NCBI RefSeq assembly: GCF_000503775.1
Contig: NZ_KI629782.1
Location: 2,157,079 to 2,221,078 of the forward strand
Length of the DNA: 64,000 nucleotides
Direction of reading: 5' to 3'
Source of the DNA: Brevibacillus panacihumi W25
GTDB lineage: Bacteria; Bacillota; Bacilli; Brevibacillales; Brevibacillaceae
Shown here one piece after another: positions 35,310-43,652 of this stretch. The notes under the pieces are model-generated. The model worked only from the letters and a program-made list of their open reading frames with translations. It was not told where the DNA came from and did no database searches. Each line of letters begins with the position of its first letter. The stretch's first letter is position 1. Made by a program: the position numbers and the translations under genes.

Positions 35310-37202
35310 TCAGGACAAAGCCCGTTTGATATGGAACAGGTAACGGTTGCGGATAATCCAGAAATAGATCGTCTGGACGACGACGAAACTAATCAGCACG
35401 ATGGCAGTCGGCTTGACGACAGACGCGATCAGCATAAGCTTCAACAGGCTTTGCAGCGAGACGAATGCCACGATGCTATGCGCAATTGCCACCAGGATCG
35501 GCACGAAGAACAGCATCGCAATCTGAATGGTCACGATTCGGGTCAGCTCCCCCTCGGTCATGCCGATTTTGGATATGGCGCTGTACCGACGCTTGTCATT
35601 TTCCAGGTCTGTATACAAGCGGAAGTAGAGGAAGCTGGCTGCTGCCACAAAGAACAGAACACCGACGAACAACCCGATGAACAGCGCGGTATTTGCCATC
35701 TGCTTCATGGAATGGTAGGCAGGAGCTCGCGTAGTGAAGTAGTATTGTTCTCCATCACCGAATCGACCGATTTCTTCCTCCAGGCTGATGCTGATCGCCT
35801 TCGTTTCCTTCCATTTCGGCACGTTGTAGCCAAACAGAATTTCTTCCTCCAAGCCATGAAGACGGTCGTATACCGCATCCGGCACCACTGCCAGTCGCTC
35901 AAAGCTCAAACCTCTCGTCAGCGGAACGACGGATGGATCTGTCTTGACAGTCAAGCTGCTGTCTCCCACCTGAATGGTTGGACGATCTACGCTATCTCCA
36001 ACCCAGCGTACGAACGGGAAGATTTCCTGCTCTCCCAGCGCAATCTTGTCCGCGGAATCTGCTGCATCCGCGAATGTGTTGTAGTCTGTCAGCCTCGCTA
36101 CACCGATATGCTCACCGTCTACCTTGTCCGGCAAGACCCGCATGTGCAATGAATGCTTTTCATAAGAAAAACCCGCCTTCTGCAGCTCGCTCTCCAGCAT
36201 GGACAAATGCTTTTGCTCATCCGGATTGTCCCTTTTGGTGTGGTATTCAAAAGCAAATGGATGCATCCGGACTGAGGTTTCCTGGATCGATCCGGCCAGT
36301 GCAGCCAAGGTTCCCACCGCACAAAAAGCGACAGTCGAGACAATACAAACAAGAAAGAACATGCGTGCATTGTCTTTCATCCGGTAGCCCATGTCAGACA
36401 GCGTCAACAAATTGGTTCTTTTCCAGAAAAAGGAGCGGTTTTTCTTCATAATACCAATCAAAAAGACGCTCAACTGGGTGAACAACAGGTATGTTCCGCC
36501 AATTGTCATCGCCGTGACAGGCAGAAGCAAGAGGGGCACATACATGCCATCTGCCAGCAGCGCCAGCAGATAACTGACGCCCAACAGACCTGCGGACAAC
36601 ACCGACGGTGTGATCGACGCTTTCGGCTCTGTTTTTGGACGCTGGCTGCCTTGCAGCAATTCCAGCAAGCTGCGTTTGCGCAAAAACAAGACAGTAAAGA
36701 TCGAGATCGCCGCAAACAGGACCAAAAAGGCGACTGCCGTCAGCACGATCGCTTTCCATGGCCAATAAAAGGGCAAAGCCTGCACGTCGAGCAAAAACCC
36801 GGCGAATTGAAAGAAAAGCTTCCCAAGCACCATCCCCAGGATGATTCCAAACAGGATGGAAACTACGCCGATGAGCATATTTTCCATGAATATGAGCAGG
36901 TTGCGCTGCAAGGGCGTCATCCCGTGCATGAACAAAATCCCGAACTCCTTCTCCCGCTTCTTTAAAAAAGCCCCGACACAGTAGAGCAGGAAGAAAAAGG
37001 CGAACAGGAAGATGACGTATTCCGCGACCATCATTCCGGTCGCTACGGATGCGTTAATCTCCTCATCCACAATACCCGGGTGGAAAATAAACATCGCGTA
37101 GACGAAGAAAATCATCACGGAAAACACGCTGCTCAAGAAAAACGCGGCATAGGTGCGCTTGTTGCGGGTGACGTTGTTAAACGCGAATTGTCGAAAGGTC
37201 AT
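35310..37202 (-). CDS. BceB-like ABC permease (peptide antibiotic detoxification/sensing)
   Basis: A 630-residue permease with ten membrane helices in the 1+3+3... arrangement of BceB-type transporters, and a large extracellular domain (about 310-500) that binds peptide antibiotics. The N-terminus FRQFAFNNVTRNKRTYAAFFLSSVFSVM is family-typical. The ATG at 37202 follows GGGAGG by 8 bases; the longer frame to 37283 lacks a site. It overlaps bceA by 26 bases. It likely senses and removes bacitracin- or lantibiotic-type peptides together with the kinase encoded upstream. Confidence 0.9.
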   Translation of the reverse strand: MTFRQFAFNNVTRNKRTYAAFFLSSVFSVMIFFVYAMFIFHPGIVDEEINASVATGMMVAEYVIFLFAFFFLLYCVGAFLKKREKEFGILFMHGMTPLQRNLLIFMENMLIGVVSILFGIILGMVLGKLFFQFAGFLLDVQALPFYWPWKAIVLTAVAFLVLFAAISIFTVLFLRKRSLLELLQGSQRPKTEPKASITPSVLSAGLLGVSYLLALLADGMYVPLLLLPVTAMTIGGTYLLFTQLSVFLIGIMKKNRSFFWKRTNLLTLSDMGYRMKDNARMFFLVCIVSTVAFCAVGTLAALAGSIQETSVRMHPFAFEYHTKRDNPDEQKHLSMLESELQKAGFSYEKHSLHMRVLPDKVDGEHIGVARLTDYNTFADAADSADKIALGEQEIFPFVRWVGDSVDRPTIQVGDSSLTVKTDPSVVPLTRGLSFERLAVVPDAVYDRLHGLEEEILFGYNVPKWKETKAISISLEEEIGRFGDGEQYYFTTRAPAYHSMKQMANTALFIGLFVGVLFFVAAASFLYFRLYTDLENDKRRYSAISKIGMTEGELTRIVTIQIAMLFFVPILVAIAHSIVAFVSLQSLLKLMLIASVVKPTAIVLISFVVVQTIYFWIIRNRYLFHIKRALS

Positions 37203-37947
37203 AGGTGTTCCCTCCCAAAAACGACAACGCGTCAATGATCTTCTGGAAAAAGGCCTGCCTGCTCTCTCCGCGATACAATTCATTGTGGAACTGTCCGTCC
37301 TTGATAAAGATCACGCGGTGACAGTAGCTGGCAGCCATGGCATCATGCGTCACCATCATGGTCGTCACCTGATCCGCTTTGTTGATCGCCTCCAGCGTCT
37401 CCATCACCTTGCGCGAGGATTTGGAGTCGAGGTTTCCAGTCGGCTCATCCGCCAGCAGCAGGGAGGGCGAGTGGATAATCGCCCGGGCGATGGCTGCACG
37501 CTGCCGCTGTCCCCCTGACACCTCGTACGTGAATTTTTCCAAAATGTCCTGAATCCCCAGCTTCGTCGCCACCGCATGAAGCTTTTCCTCCATCACATGC
37601 ACGCTCTCGCCGTCCAGAGTCAAGGGGAGAACAATATTTTCACCCAGCGTCAGCGTATCCAGCAGGTTGAAGTCCTGAAAGACAAAACCCAGCTCTCTGC
37701 GACGAAACAAAGCCAGCTTCGCTTTTTTCAAGAGATGGGGATTGGTGCCGTTGAGCAGCACTTCACCCGAGGTAGGAATATCAATCGTCGAGATCATATT
37801 TAACAACGTGGTTTTTCCGCTGCCCGAAGGCCCCATGATTCCCACGAACTCGCCTTTATTGATCGAAAACTCTATATCTGTCAATGCGCGGTAGGTTACT
37901 TTCCCGCCGTATATTTTGCTCAAGCTTTTTACTTGCAGCATCTCCAT
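37177..37947 (-). CDS. BceA-like ABC ATPase
   Basis: A 256-residue ATPase. Walker A GPSGSGKTT, Q-loop FVFQDFNLLD, signature YEVSGGQRQRAAIARAI and Walker B LLLADEPTGNLDSKS follow the macrolide/lipoprotein-export class. GGAGG is 9 bases before the ATG. It is transcribed from a promoter bearing a BceR-type operator. Confidence 0.92.
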   Translation of the reverse strand: MEMLQVKSLSKIYGGKVTYRALTDIEFSINKGEFVGIMGPSGSGKTTLLNMISTIDIPTSGEVLLNGTNPHLLKKAKLALFRRRELGFVFQDFNLLDTLTLGENIVLPLTLDGESVHVMEEKLHAVATKLGIQDILEKFTYEVSGGQRQRAAIARAIIHSPSLLLADEPTGNLDSKSSRKVMETLEAINKADQVTTMMVTHDAMAASYCHRVIFIKDGQFHNELYRGESRQAFFQKIIDALSFLGGNTYDLSTIRV

Positions 37948-37978
37948 CCGATTTTGCCTCCTTCGTCATCCTGCCTCT

Positions 37979-38042
37979 ACTATAAGAAGGCAATGCCTTT
38001 CAAGCCATCGAATTAACTTTCAACCAGCTTACGATCTTGTAA
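37979..38042 (-). promoter_or_regulatory. bceAB promoter with BceR-type operator
   Basis: On the minus strand: inverted repeat TTACAAGATCGTAA (38042-38029), 21 bases, weak -35 TGGCTT (38007-38002), 17 bases, -10 TATAGT (37984-37979). The box fits the published BceR pattern TNACA-N4-TGTAA at nearly all positions. It overlaps the stop codon of the kinase gene. The same layout occurs before the sigma gene at 40414-40477. Confidence 0.8.
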
Positions 38043-39030
38043 GGTTCGGCACAACGGCTGACAGGACAATCCGGACGGTCGTCCCCATGTCGACGGTCGA
38101 TTCCAGCTCGACCCCATGATTGAGCCGATTGCAGATTTCCTTGACCAGATAGAGCCCCATCCCGGTAGACTCGGCATATTTGCGCCCATTTTCCCCCGTG
38201 AAATACGGCTGGAAGACACGGCGGATGTCTTCGCGCGGAATGCCGATGCCGTAATCCTGGACCTCCAGCACCACCTGCGAGCCCCGCTTATAGGCGCGGA
38301 TGGTGACCTTGCTGCTTTTTCCTGCAGAATAGCGGACGGCATTCACCATCAATTGATTCAGTACAAAGGAGAGCCACTTCTCATCGGATTCCGCTCGCCA
38401 CTTCTCATCTACTTGCAATTCCGGATATACCTGATTACGGATAAATAGCCGCTTGTTTTCTCCCACAGCCTGCGATACCAAGGTGCGCAGCGTCACCGGC
38501 TCAATCAAAAAGTCCTGCTCGAACCGATCCAGGCGGGCGAGATACAGGACGGTTTCCAAACCGCGCTTGAGCCGATCCAGCTCTTCTCGTACGCTCTCCG
38601 CCTTGGCGCTGTCGTCATCCTGCATCAGCAGATGAATGACGGACAAGGGCGTTTTCATCTGGTGCACCCACTGCTGAATGAAGGTGATATGGTCTCTTTG
38701 CTTGTTCTCATAGGCGTGCAGCTCCGCTTTGTACAGCCGGTACTGCCCGAGGCAATTCTCGTCCATTGCCCGACACAAGGGGGCGTTCCCATTCGTCTGG
38801 GTCAGCTCCTCAAGCGAGAGGACCGGGTTGCTGAGGCGCTGGTAGATCGCCCGATGCGTCAAATACCGGCTCAGCAAAAATCCTCCTGCAAAAAAGATAG
38901 ACAGGAACATCGCATAAATCATCAAGGAGGGATTCCAGTATCCGTCCAGCGCAAATATCAGCAACAGCAATATTAGCTGAACGAGGAAGAAGACGGCAAA
39001 TGCCCATTGATCCCGTAAAAACAATTTCAT
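38029..39030 (-). CDS. BceS-like intramembrane-sensing histidine kinase
   Basis: A 333-residue kinase with two membrane helices (about 9-27, 36-53) and almost no extracellular loop, as in BceS. The phosphorylated H123 lies in WVHQMKTPLSVIHLL. N box NQLMVNAVRYS, G1 DYGIGIP and G2 GMGLYLVKEIC are present. The ATG at 39030 follows GGGAGG by 7 bases and overlaps the regulator stop by 4 bases. It needs the BceB-like permease for sensing in known systems. Confidence 0.92.
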   Translation of the reverse strand: MKLFLRDQWAFAVFFLVQLILLLLIFALDGYWNPSLMIYAMFLSIFFAGGFLLSRYLTHRAIYQRLSNPVLSLEELTQTNGNAPLCRAMDENCLGQYRLYKAELHAYENKQRDHITFIQQWVHQMKTPLSVIHLLMQDDDSAKAESVREELDRLKRGLETVLYLARLDRFEQDFLIEPVTLRTLVSQAVGENKRLFIRNQVYPELQVDEKWRAESDEKWLSFVLNQLMVNAVRYSAGKSSKVTIRAYKRGSQVVLEVQDYGIGIPREDIRRVFQPYFTGENGRKYAESTGMGLYLVKEICNRLNHGVELESTVDMGTTVRIVLSAVVPNLTRS

Positions 39031-39725
39031 GCCTGGTCCTCCCAAGTCGCCTTCAACCGATAGCCGGAGCCACGCACGGTCTCGACCGCTCCTTCCAGCC
39101 CCATATCCTTCAATTTGGCCCGCACGCGGGTAATATAGACGTTTAGCGTATTTTCATCCACGAATTGCTCGTCCCACAGCTTTTCCAGCAAACGCTCCCG
39201 GCTTACGACCCGCGGATGCTGATTCATCAACGCCTCCAGCAAGAGCGCTTCCTTTTTGCTGAGCTCGATGCGCTGGTCATGGATCGCCAGCTCCATCCGC
39301 TCGATATACAGTTTGAGGCCAGCGACCTCCACCGTCCGCTCTCCTTCCTGCGGCGCGTACATCCCATAAGCGCGGCGCAATTGGCTGCGAATCTTCGCAA
39401 GAACCACATCATAGTCAAACGGTTTGGTGATATAGTCATCGGCCCCATTCTCCAAAGCCATCACCTGATCCATTTTGCTTTCCCGAGCAGAGATGAACAG
39501 GATCGGGCAGTTGGAGACCTGACGCATTTGCCTGCACCAGTAGAAACCATCGAACTTGGGCAGGTTGACGTCCAGCAGGACCAGGTCGGGCCGTTCGGCA
39601 GTAAATAGCTCCATAACGCGATCGAATTGTTCGATGTTCACGATGCGATAGCCGTACTTCTCCAATTGACTTTGCAGCAGCTGATTGATTTTCGGATCAT
39701 CTTCTACAATCATGATCGTTGACAT
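39027..39725 (-). CDS. BceR-like response regulator (OmpR family)
   Basis: A 232-residue regulator with receiver domain (acidic pocket EDD at 8-10, phosphorylation site D52, K in YITKPFDYD) and an OmpR winged helix (about 130-232; VSRERLLEKLWDE, LNVYITRVRAKL). The ATG at 39725 follows GGGGAGAG. Its predicted targets are the bceAB and ECF sigma promoters described here. Confidence 0.92.
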   Translation of the reverse strand: MSTIMIVEDDPKINQLLQSQLEKYGYRIVNIEQFDRVMELFTAERPDLVLLDVNLPKFDGFYWCRQMRQVSNCPILFISARESKMDQVMALENGADDYITKPFDYDVVLAKIRSQLRRAYGMYAPQEGERTVEVAGLKLYIERMELAIHDQRIELSKKEALLLEALMNQHPRVVSRERLLEKLWDEQFVDENTLNVYITRVRAKLKDMGLEGAVETVRGSGYRLKATWEDQA

Positions 39726-39810
39726 GACAGCGACTTCTCTCCCCTCAACTTTCCTCATCCCTTAATGATACTGCGAATCACGGTCGACGCCAACCTGTCC
39801 CAAGTGTCGG

Positions 39811-39844
39811 GCAAATCAAATAGGATGGAGCACCCTCCATCCTA
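39811..39844 (-). terminator. Terminator at the end of the ECF sigma gene
   Basis: On the minus strand the stop codon itself begins the stem TAGGATGGAG (39844-39835), which pairs with CTCCATCCTA (39830-39821) around a 4-base loop, followed by TTTGATTTG. Confidence 0.8.
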
Positions 39845-40381
39845 CGCTTCTGCTTTCATGATTTGCTGCAGCTTCCGAATGCCACGGAAGTGCAATATTT
39901 TTACAGATGCCTCCGACTTGCCCAGAATCTGAGCGATTTCATTCATCCGCAGGTCTGCCAGATACCGCAGGCTGATGACATTGCGCTGGTCCACTGTCAG
40001 GTTATGTACCTGCTTCCAGAGACCTTCCGTCGTCTCCTGGGTCAGCAGACTTGCTTCCGGCAATTCGTCTTCATCCGTCGCCTTGATGGAGCTGAACATC
40101 TCCTGATCCACTGGACACTCCCGCTTCTTGCGCAAGTAATCGATCAATGTGTTGTGAGCAATCCGAAAGATCCAGGCGCCAAATGGATGACGGCGATCAT
40201 ACTGCTCCAGCTTGGAATAGACCTTGATAAAAACGGTCGTGGTCAAATCCTCCACGTCCCATACGTTTTTCACGCGGTAACGAAAATAGCGATGTATTTT
40301 TTCAGCGTACTCTTCGTAGATTTGCTGATGATCTAATTGCGGATATACTCTTGCTGTACTCATGGCATTCATGGTTTTCAC
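39842..40381 (-). CDS. ECF-type sigma-70 family factor, orphan
   Basis: A 179-residue sigma factor. Region 2 (about 18-85) has YEEYAEKIHRYFRYRVKNVWDVEDLTTTVFIKVYSKL and HPFGAWIFRIAHNTLIDYLRKK. Region 4 (about 120-175) has LTVDQRNVISLRYLADLRMNEIAQILGKSEASVKILHFRG. No anti-sigma gene is adjacent. Starts at GTG 40381 or ATG 40372 are both feasible. Its promoter carries a BceR-type operator, so it is probably induced by cell-envelope peptides. Confidence 0.9.
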   Translation of the reverse strand: MKTMNAMSTARVYPQLDHQQIYEEYAEKIHRYFRYRVKNVWDVEDLTTTVFIKVYSKLEQYDRRHPFGAWIFRIAHNTLIDYLRKKRECPVDQEMFSSIKATDEDELPEASLLTQETTEGLWKQVHNLTVDQRNVISLRYLADLRMNEIAQILGKSEASVKILHFRGIRKLQQIMKAEA

Positions 40382-40413
40382 CCTCGATCTCCTGTTTCCT
40401 CATTCTTGACTTC

Positions 40414-40477
40414 ATTCTAAAAGAGATTGGGTGAGGGAACCATCGAGTTAACTTTCAGGAACCTTACACTTTTGTAA
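40414..40477 (-). promoter_or_regulatory. ECF sigma promoter with BceR-type operator
   Basis: On the minus strand: perfect inverted repeat TTACAAAAGTGTAA (40477-40464), 21 bases, -35 TGGTTC (40442-40437), 17 bases, -10 TAGAAT (40419-40414). The region between box and -35 contains TGAAAGTTAACTCGATGG, almost identical to the bceAB promoter. The weak -35 suits activator dependence. Confidence 0.82.
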
Positions 40478-40522
40478 GGAAGTTTTTTGTGGGTGTAAGT
40501 AAACAGTTCGGGTGTTACACCA
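40424..40522 (-). repeat. Direct repeat, copy 1 (sigma promoter region)
   Basis: About 95 bases containing the BceR box and -35 of the sigma gene. They recur in the same orientation at 42830-42925 with high identity (e.g. GGGTGAGGGAACCATCGAG, TTAACTTTCAGGAACCTTAC). The two copies bracket the AT-rich gene patch 40.5-42.8 kb. Confidence 0.88.
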
Positions 40523-40665
40523 TTTCTGGGTTGCCGTTTGATCTGCTTTTTTTTTGGCAGTCCTCTAATGCCCCCCTACGTTGTGCCTTTTTCACCACTC
40601 TCCGGTGTCTCAACCTATGGGCGCATTATAAATAACCACTTACATATGACGATCTATCCGTAATT

Positions 40666-41361
40666 TTACCTATTTCTCTTTGGTTTAATATATTCGTCAG
40701 TATTTGCTTCAAATACATCACCAACATATCGCTTTAATTTTCTTTCTTTTGGATTATCTCTTGTATATCCATACCAATCTGCATATAGATTATAACGATT
40801 TGCCCCCGAATAGAAATATATTGTATAGTCCCCCGGTTTATTTACACTGATATTTGTTTCAGTACCCCTTGAATATTCAATTACTTCCTTTGCAACATAG
40901 CTATAATCGATATGCCCTTCTAACTCGGTAATGAATTTATTACCTCCTTGTGCCCTCACACCCGTTTCAAGTGAATGAGAAGTTTCACTTGTTTTCTTTA
41001 TACTTTTCATGAATTTATAGGTTATCTCGGTGCCATCAATTACTTCTACATCTGCTCTGTGTACTAGAAAGTAGTCACGGTCAGTTCCATTCTTTTCGGC
41101 TGTTAAAGATCGCCTAACAAACCCATCTTGTTTGTACACGACACTAGAGGAAAATGGTTCTATTGTTTGCTCCTTTTGGAATTTCGGGAATTTACTATCG
41201 GAATCGCGATACAATTTACCGACCGAATAGGAACCTACTTCTCGATTGGCATCACTATCATTATCATCCTTTGCATAAACAATTGTTCCTGAGACTAATA
41301 CACTCCAGATTAGAGAACCTGATAAAACGTTAAAGATAACTCTCTTTCCATTCCTAAACAT
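40666..41361 (-). CDS. Secreted protein of unknown function
   Basis: A 231-residue protein with a signal peptide (about 1-30, ending near IVYAK). The mature part is rich in Ser, Thr, Tyr and charged residues with long alternating stretches (e.g. TSETSHSLETGV and YSRGTETNISVNKPGDYTIY) that suggest beta structure. I do not recognise the family; a distant resemblance to aerolysin/ETX-like beta-hairpin regions is speculative. The gene is clearly AT-rich compared with the surrounding sequence and is paired with the next gene, which suggests acquisition by transfer. Confidence 0.65.
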   Translation of the reverse strand: MFRNGKRVIFNVLSGSLIWSVLVSGTIVYAKDDNDSDANREVGSYSVGKLYRDSDSKFPKFQKEQTIEPFSSSVVYKQDGFVRRSLTAEKNGTDRDYFLVHRADVEVIDGTEITYKFMKSIKKTSETSHSLETGVRAQGGNKFITELEGHIDYSYVAKEVIEYSRGTETNISVNKPGDYTIYFYSGANRYNLYADWYGYTRDNPKERKLKRYVGDVFEANTDEYIKPKRNR

Positions 41362-41386
41362 AATAAACCCTTCTTTCTTCTTGTAT

Positions 41387-41986
41387 TTAGAAATTTCCTC
41401 GAAGGAAACTATCTACTTGTTTAATAAAATCCGCCAAATTATTCGCACCTTCTTCATATTCAGAATTTGAAATTAAAATACAACTTATACTGTATCCGTT
41501 TCTTTCAAAGCTATAATGATATGCATTAATGGACGGATATACATTTGCATAATAAGCATTCAGATCATTATCCGGTGAATTATATCTTGCATTGCTATAA
41601 TAAATACTGTGCTGCCATTGTTCACTCGGAGTACCGAGTCTTTTACTGACACTCATAAGAATTACTGTACCGTTTGATTTGTTTTTATAGATGAAGTTTT
41701 TTTGCCTTCCAAATATTGAAGCATTAATATCATTTTGTTGGGGTCCCAAGATACTGTCAGGAGTTGTTAATAGATTCTCATTACCATTTAACAATTCTTC
41801 AAAACCCATCGGTTTAAAATTTTCATTTATTTTTTTGGAAAAATCATTAAAATCCTTCATCTCAGATTCCGATAAATACGTATTTTCCTTGTTTTCTACA
41901 TGAGAAATAAAACTATAAGAATATCCTCCGATTACAAAAACTATAATGTAGCTAACCAATAAGAGCAGTTTTCTAGTTTTCCTCAT
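41387..41986 (-). CDS. Membrane-anchored extracellular protein of unknown function
   Basis: A 199-residue protein with a basic N-terminus and one hydrophobic helix (about 7-29), the rest outside. No known domain. It contains a conserved-looking NGTVILMSVSKRLGTPSEQW block and a Tyr/Asn-rich middle. AAAGGGG lies 6 bases before the ATG. It ends 25 bases before the secreted protein gene, so the two form a pair. AT-rich. Confidence 0.65.
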   Translation of the reverse strand: MRKTRKLLLLVSYIIVFVIGGYSYSFISHVENKENTYLSESEMKDFNDFSKKINENFKPMGFEELLNGNENLLTTPDSILGPQQNDINASIFGRQKNFIYKNKSNGTVILMSVSKRLGTPSEQWQHSIYYSNARYNSPDNDLNAYYANVYPSINAYHYSFERNGYSISCILISNSEYEEGANNLADFIKQVDSFLRGNF

Positions 41987-42333
41987 TTCAATCCCCTTTC
42001 CACAGTCGTAAGCGCAGTTATCAAAGGTTATTCCAGTAATTGGGTTTATGAATGGACATCATCTATCCTAAGATTTTGTATTTATATGAGGTAACCTTCA
42101 TGAACTCAAAGTAATTAACCATTTTGGTTTAAGTATGTTAGAAGACCGCAATCTTATTTAAATTTAATAAGGTATTTAATTGATTTTACACCATATTATG
42201 ACATTTGCTATCATATCAGCTTTTCCCAAATTTTTGAATATCAATTGTTCGACACAATTCCCGATATCTGTCGAAACAATGCCTTCGTTCTTTTGTATAG
42301 CCTTTAATGGTACTACTTCCATTATTGTAAGTA
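41987..42333 (+). other. AT-rich intergenic stretch without recognisable feature
   Basis: About 350 bases of AT-rich DNA between the upstream end of the 41986 gene and the small gene at 42334. I see no RNA structure, repeat or convincing promoter here. Confidence 0.5.
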
Positions 42334-42726
42334 GTGAAAATAGGGGACTATTTGCTTGAGTTTTCCTTTCCCGATGGAATTACGTTGAATGACTATTCTC
42401 TGCTGGTGGAAGACATGGCCTCTCCTGTTCGGGAAGTAACATTTGAAGCAGATGGAACAGAGATCACTTTTGGTACTAGCAACCTTCACACATCAGCCCT
42501 CGAGAAAAAAATAGAAATGGCAATTTCTGAACATGAGCGATTAACTGGCGATCAACTCCATACAACCATAGTAAAGGAGAGCATGAAAATTCGATTGGTT
42601 GGTTTTCAAGGAACTGAGGAAGAAATGAAAAAAGCTCTAGAATATGTGGAGGAAAAAAGGAAGATACATAACCTGGACTCAGATAACATGACAGATATGG
42701 CACTTACCCGATTCATCGCTGTTTGA
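42334..42726 (+). CDS. Small soluble protein with a tail derived from a duplicated fragment
   Basis: A 130-residue protein. Residues 1-112 look like a real small domain (FSFPDGITLNDYSLLVED and a helical EEEMKKALEYVEEKRK end). The last 19 residues, HNLDSDNMTDMALTRFIAV, come from a rearranged copy of the gene at 43653. The GTG at 42334 has no good ribosome site; a TTG at 42352 after AGGGGA is an alternative start. Function unknown. Confidence 0.55.
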   Translation: MKIGDYLLEFSFPDGITLNDYSLLVEDMASPVREVTFEADGTEITFGTSNLHTSALEKKIEMAISEHERLTGDQLHTTIVKESMKIRLVGFQGTEEEMKKALEYVEEKRKIHNLDSDNMTDMALTRFIAV

Positions 42727-42822
42727 CTTGTCGCTGCGGCATGCGATAAGAGGGTGGCTTTCCCCATTCTTCATAGCTGTTTTGATGCGGTAAAATGGAA
42801 AATGCCCCCAAAGGATTCAGGG
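42668..42822 (+). pseudogene. Internally deleted copy of the 3' part of the 43653 gene
   Basis: Bases 42668-42690 match 43744-43766, and 42694-42820 match about 43917-44037. About 150 bases between these blocks are missing. Shared blocks include ATAACCTGGACTCAGA, ACCCGATTCATCGCTGT, TGCGATAAGAGGGTGG and TTTCCCCATTCTTCATAGC. The copy no longer encodes the parental frame and supplies the tail and stop of the 42334 gene. Confidence 0.85.
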
Positions 42823-42829
42823 GCAAAGA

Positions 42830-42925
42830 GAATGGGTGAGGGAACCATCGAGTTAACTTTCAGGAACCTTACACTTTTGCAAGGAAGTTTTTTGCTTTAC
42901 GTAAGCAAACGGTTCAGGCGTTACT
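42830..42925 (-). repeat. Direct repeat, copy 2 (orphan BceR-type operator)
   Basis: Second copy of the sigma promoter region. The operator is degraded by one base (TTACACTTTTGCAA on the plus strand, 42869-42882). The -35 remains at 42847-42842. The -10 TAGAAT is replaced by GCCCCT, so the promoter is probably dead. Its far end runs into the stop of the DinB-like gene. Confidence 0.85.
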
Positions 42926-43436
42926 TTGTTGTGGATTTGGATTCACTCAGGAACTCCACGATTTGCTGTTTATGAAGATTGTCGTGTTCAATAAATTCTT
43001 TGATGATGTATGCCAGCGAATAGGGTGTTCCGGTATGAGGGCAGTGCGATGCGCCGTTTACTGTCACATGTCGATGCAGGGCGTCCACTGGCATCTCGAA
43101 AAGCTCCATTACTAACTGTTCTCTTGTAAGGATCGTTTCCTTGATCAATTCTGCATGCATAATGCCTGATTTCACATAATCGGATGCGATCTGGTTGTAC
43201 GTATCAAAGTCGGGAAATTCGATATCTTCCCCCTTTCTTACTGCTGGAAGTGTTTCCGCCAGCAGATAGCGATCCCAATTCTTAATGTGGGAAACAATCT
43301 CGCTGATTGACCATTTGCCGTTGGCGATCGGATTCGTCCACACCGTGTCGTTGACATGATGCAATGCAGCTATGAAGGAAACGAACTCTTTATACGTTGC
43401 GATATCTGCATTTGTATTCACTCTACTTACACCCAT
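42921..43436 (-). CDS. DinB/YfiT-like four-helix bundle protein
   Basis: A 171-residue DinB-like putative metal-dependent enzyme. The expected histidines are seen in AALHHVNDTVW, SHIKNWDRYLL and EFIEHDNLHKQQIV near the C-terminus. The upstream frame is open to 43553, but GGGAGG lies immediately before the ATG at 43436, which is tight; a GTG at 43421 is an alternative. Thiol-dependent transferase activity is common in the family but is not shown here. Confidence 0.75.
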   Translation of the reverse strand: MGVSRVNTNADIATYKEFVSFIAALHHVNDTVWTNPIANGKWSISEIVSHIKNWDRYLLAETLPAVRKGEDIEFPDFDTYNQIASDYVKSGIMHAELIKETILTREQLVMELFEMPVDALHRHVTVNGASHCPHTGTPYSLAYIIKEFIEHDNLHKQQIVEFLSESKSTTK

Positions 43437-43652
43437 CCTCCCAATTTGTGGTAGGAGTAGTGTAACATAGATTCCACAATAACACAAACACCTGTTCGGT
43501 ATAGCGTGTATTGCGGAATCCTGGCTGTACGATCTAGTCGCATGAGGAGACATTGCTTGTACCTTTTGGATGATGACTTCTGCATTGACTTCCAGCTATG
43601 ATAGAGTATGGGTTTTATTTCCATTTTTTGTGGTGATGAGAGGAGAATTCCT

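Noticed and set aside
40382..40413. Anti-sigma factor partner of the ECF sigma gene
   Set aside because: No open frame with a membrane helix or zinc-binding anti-sigma motif lies on either side of the sigma gene.
40522..42830. Insertion sequence or prophage remnant
   Set aside because: No transposase, integrase or terminal inverted repeats; only direct repeats of the host promoter.
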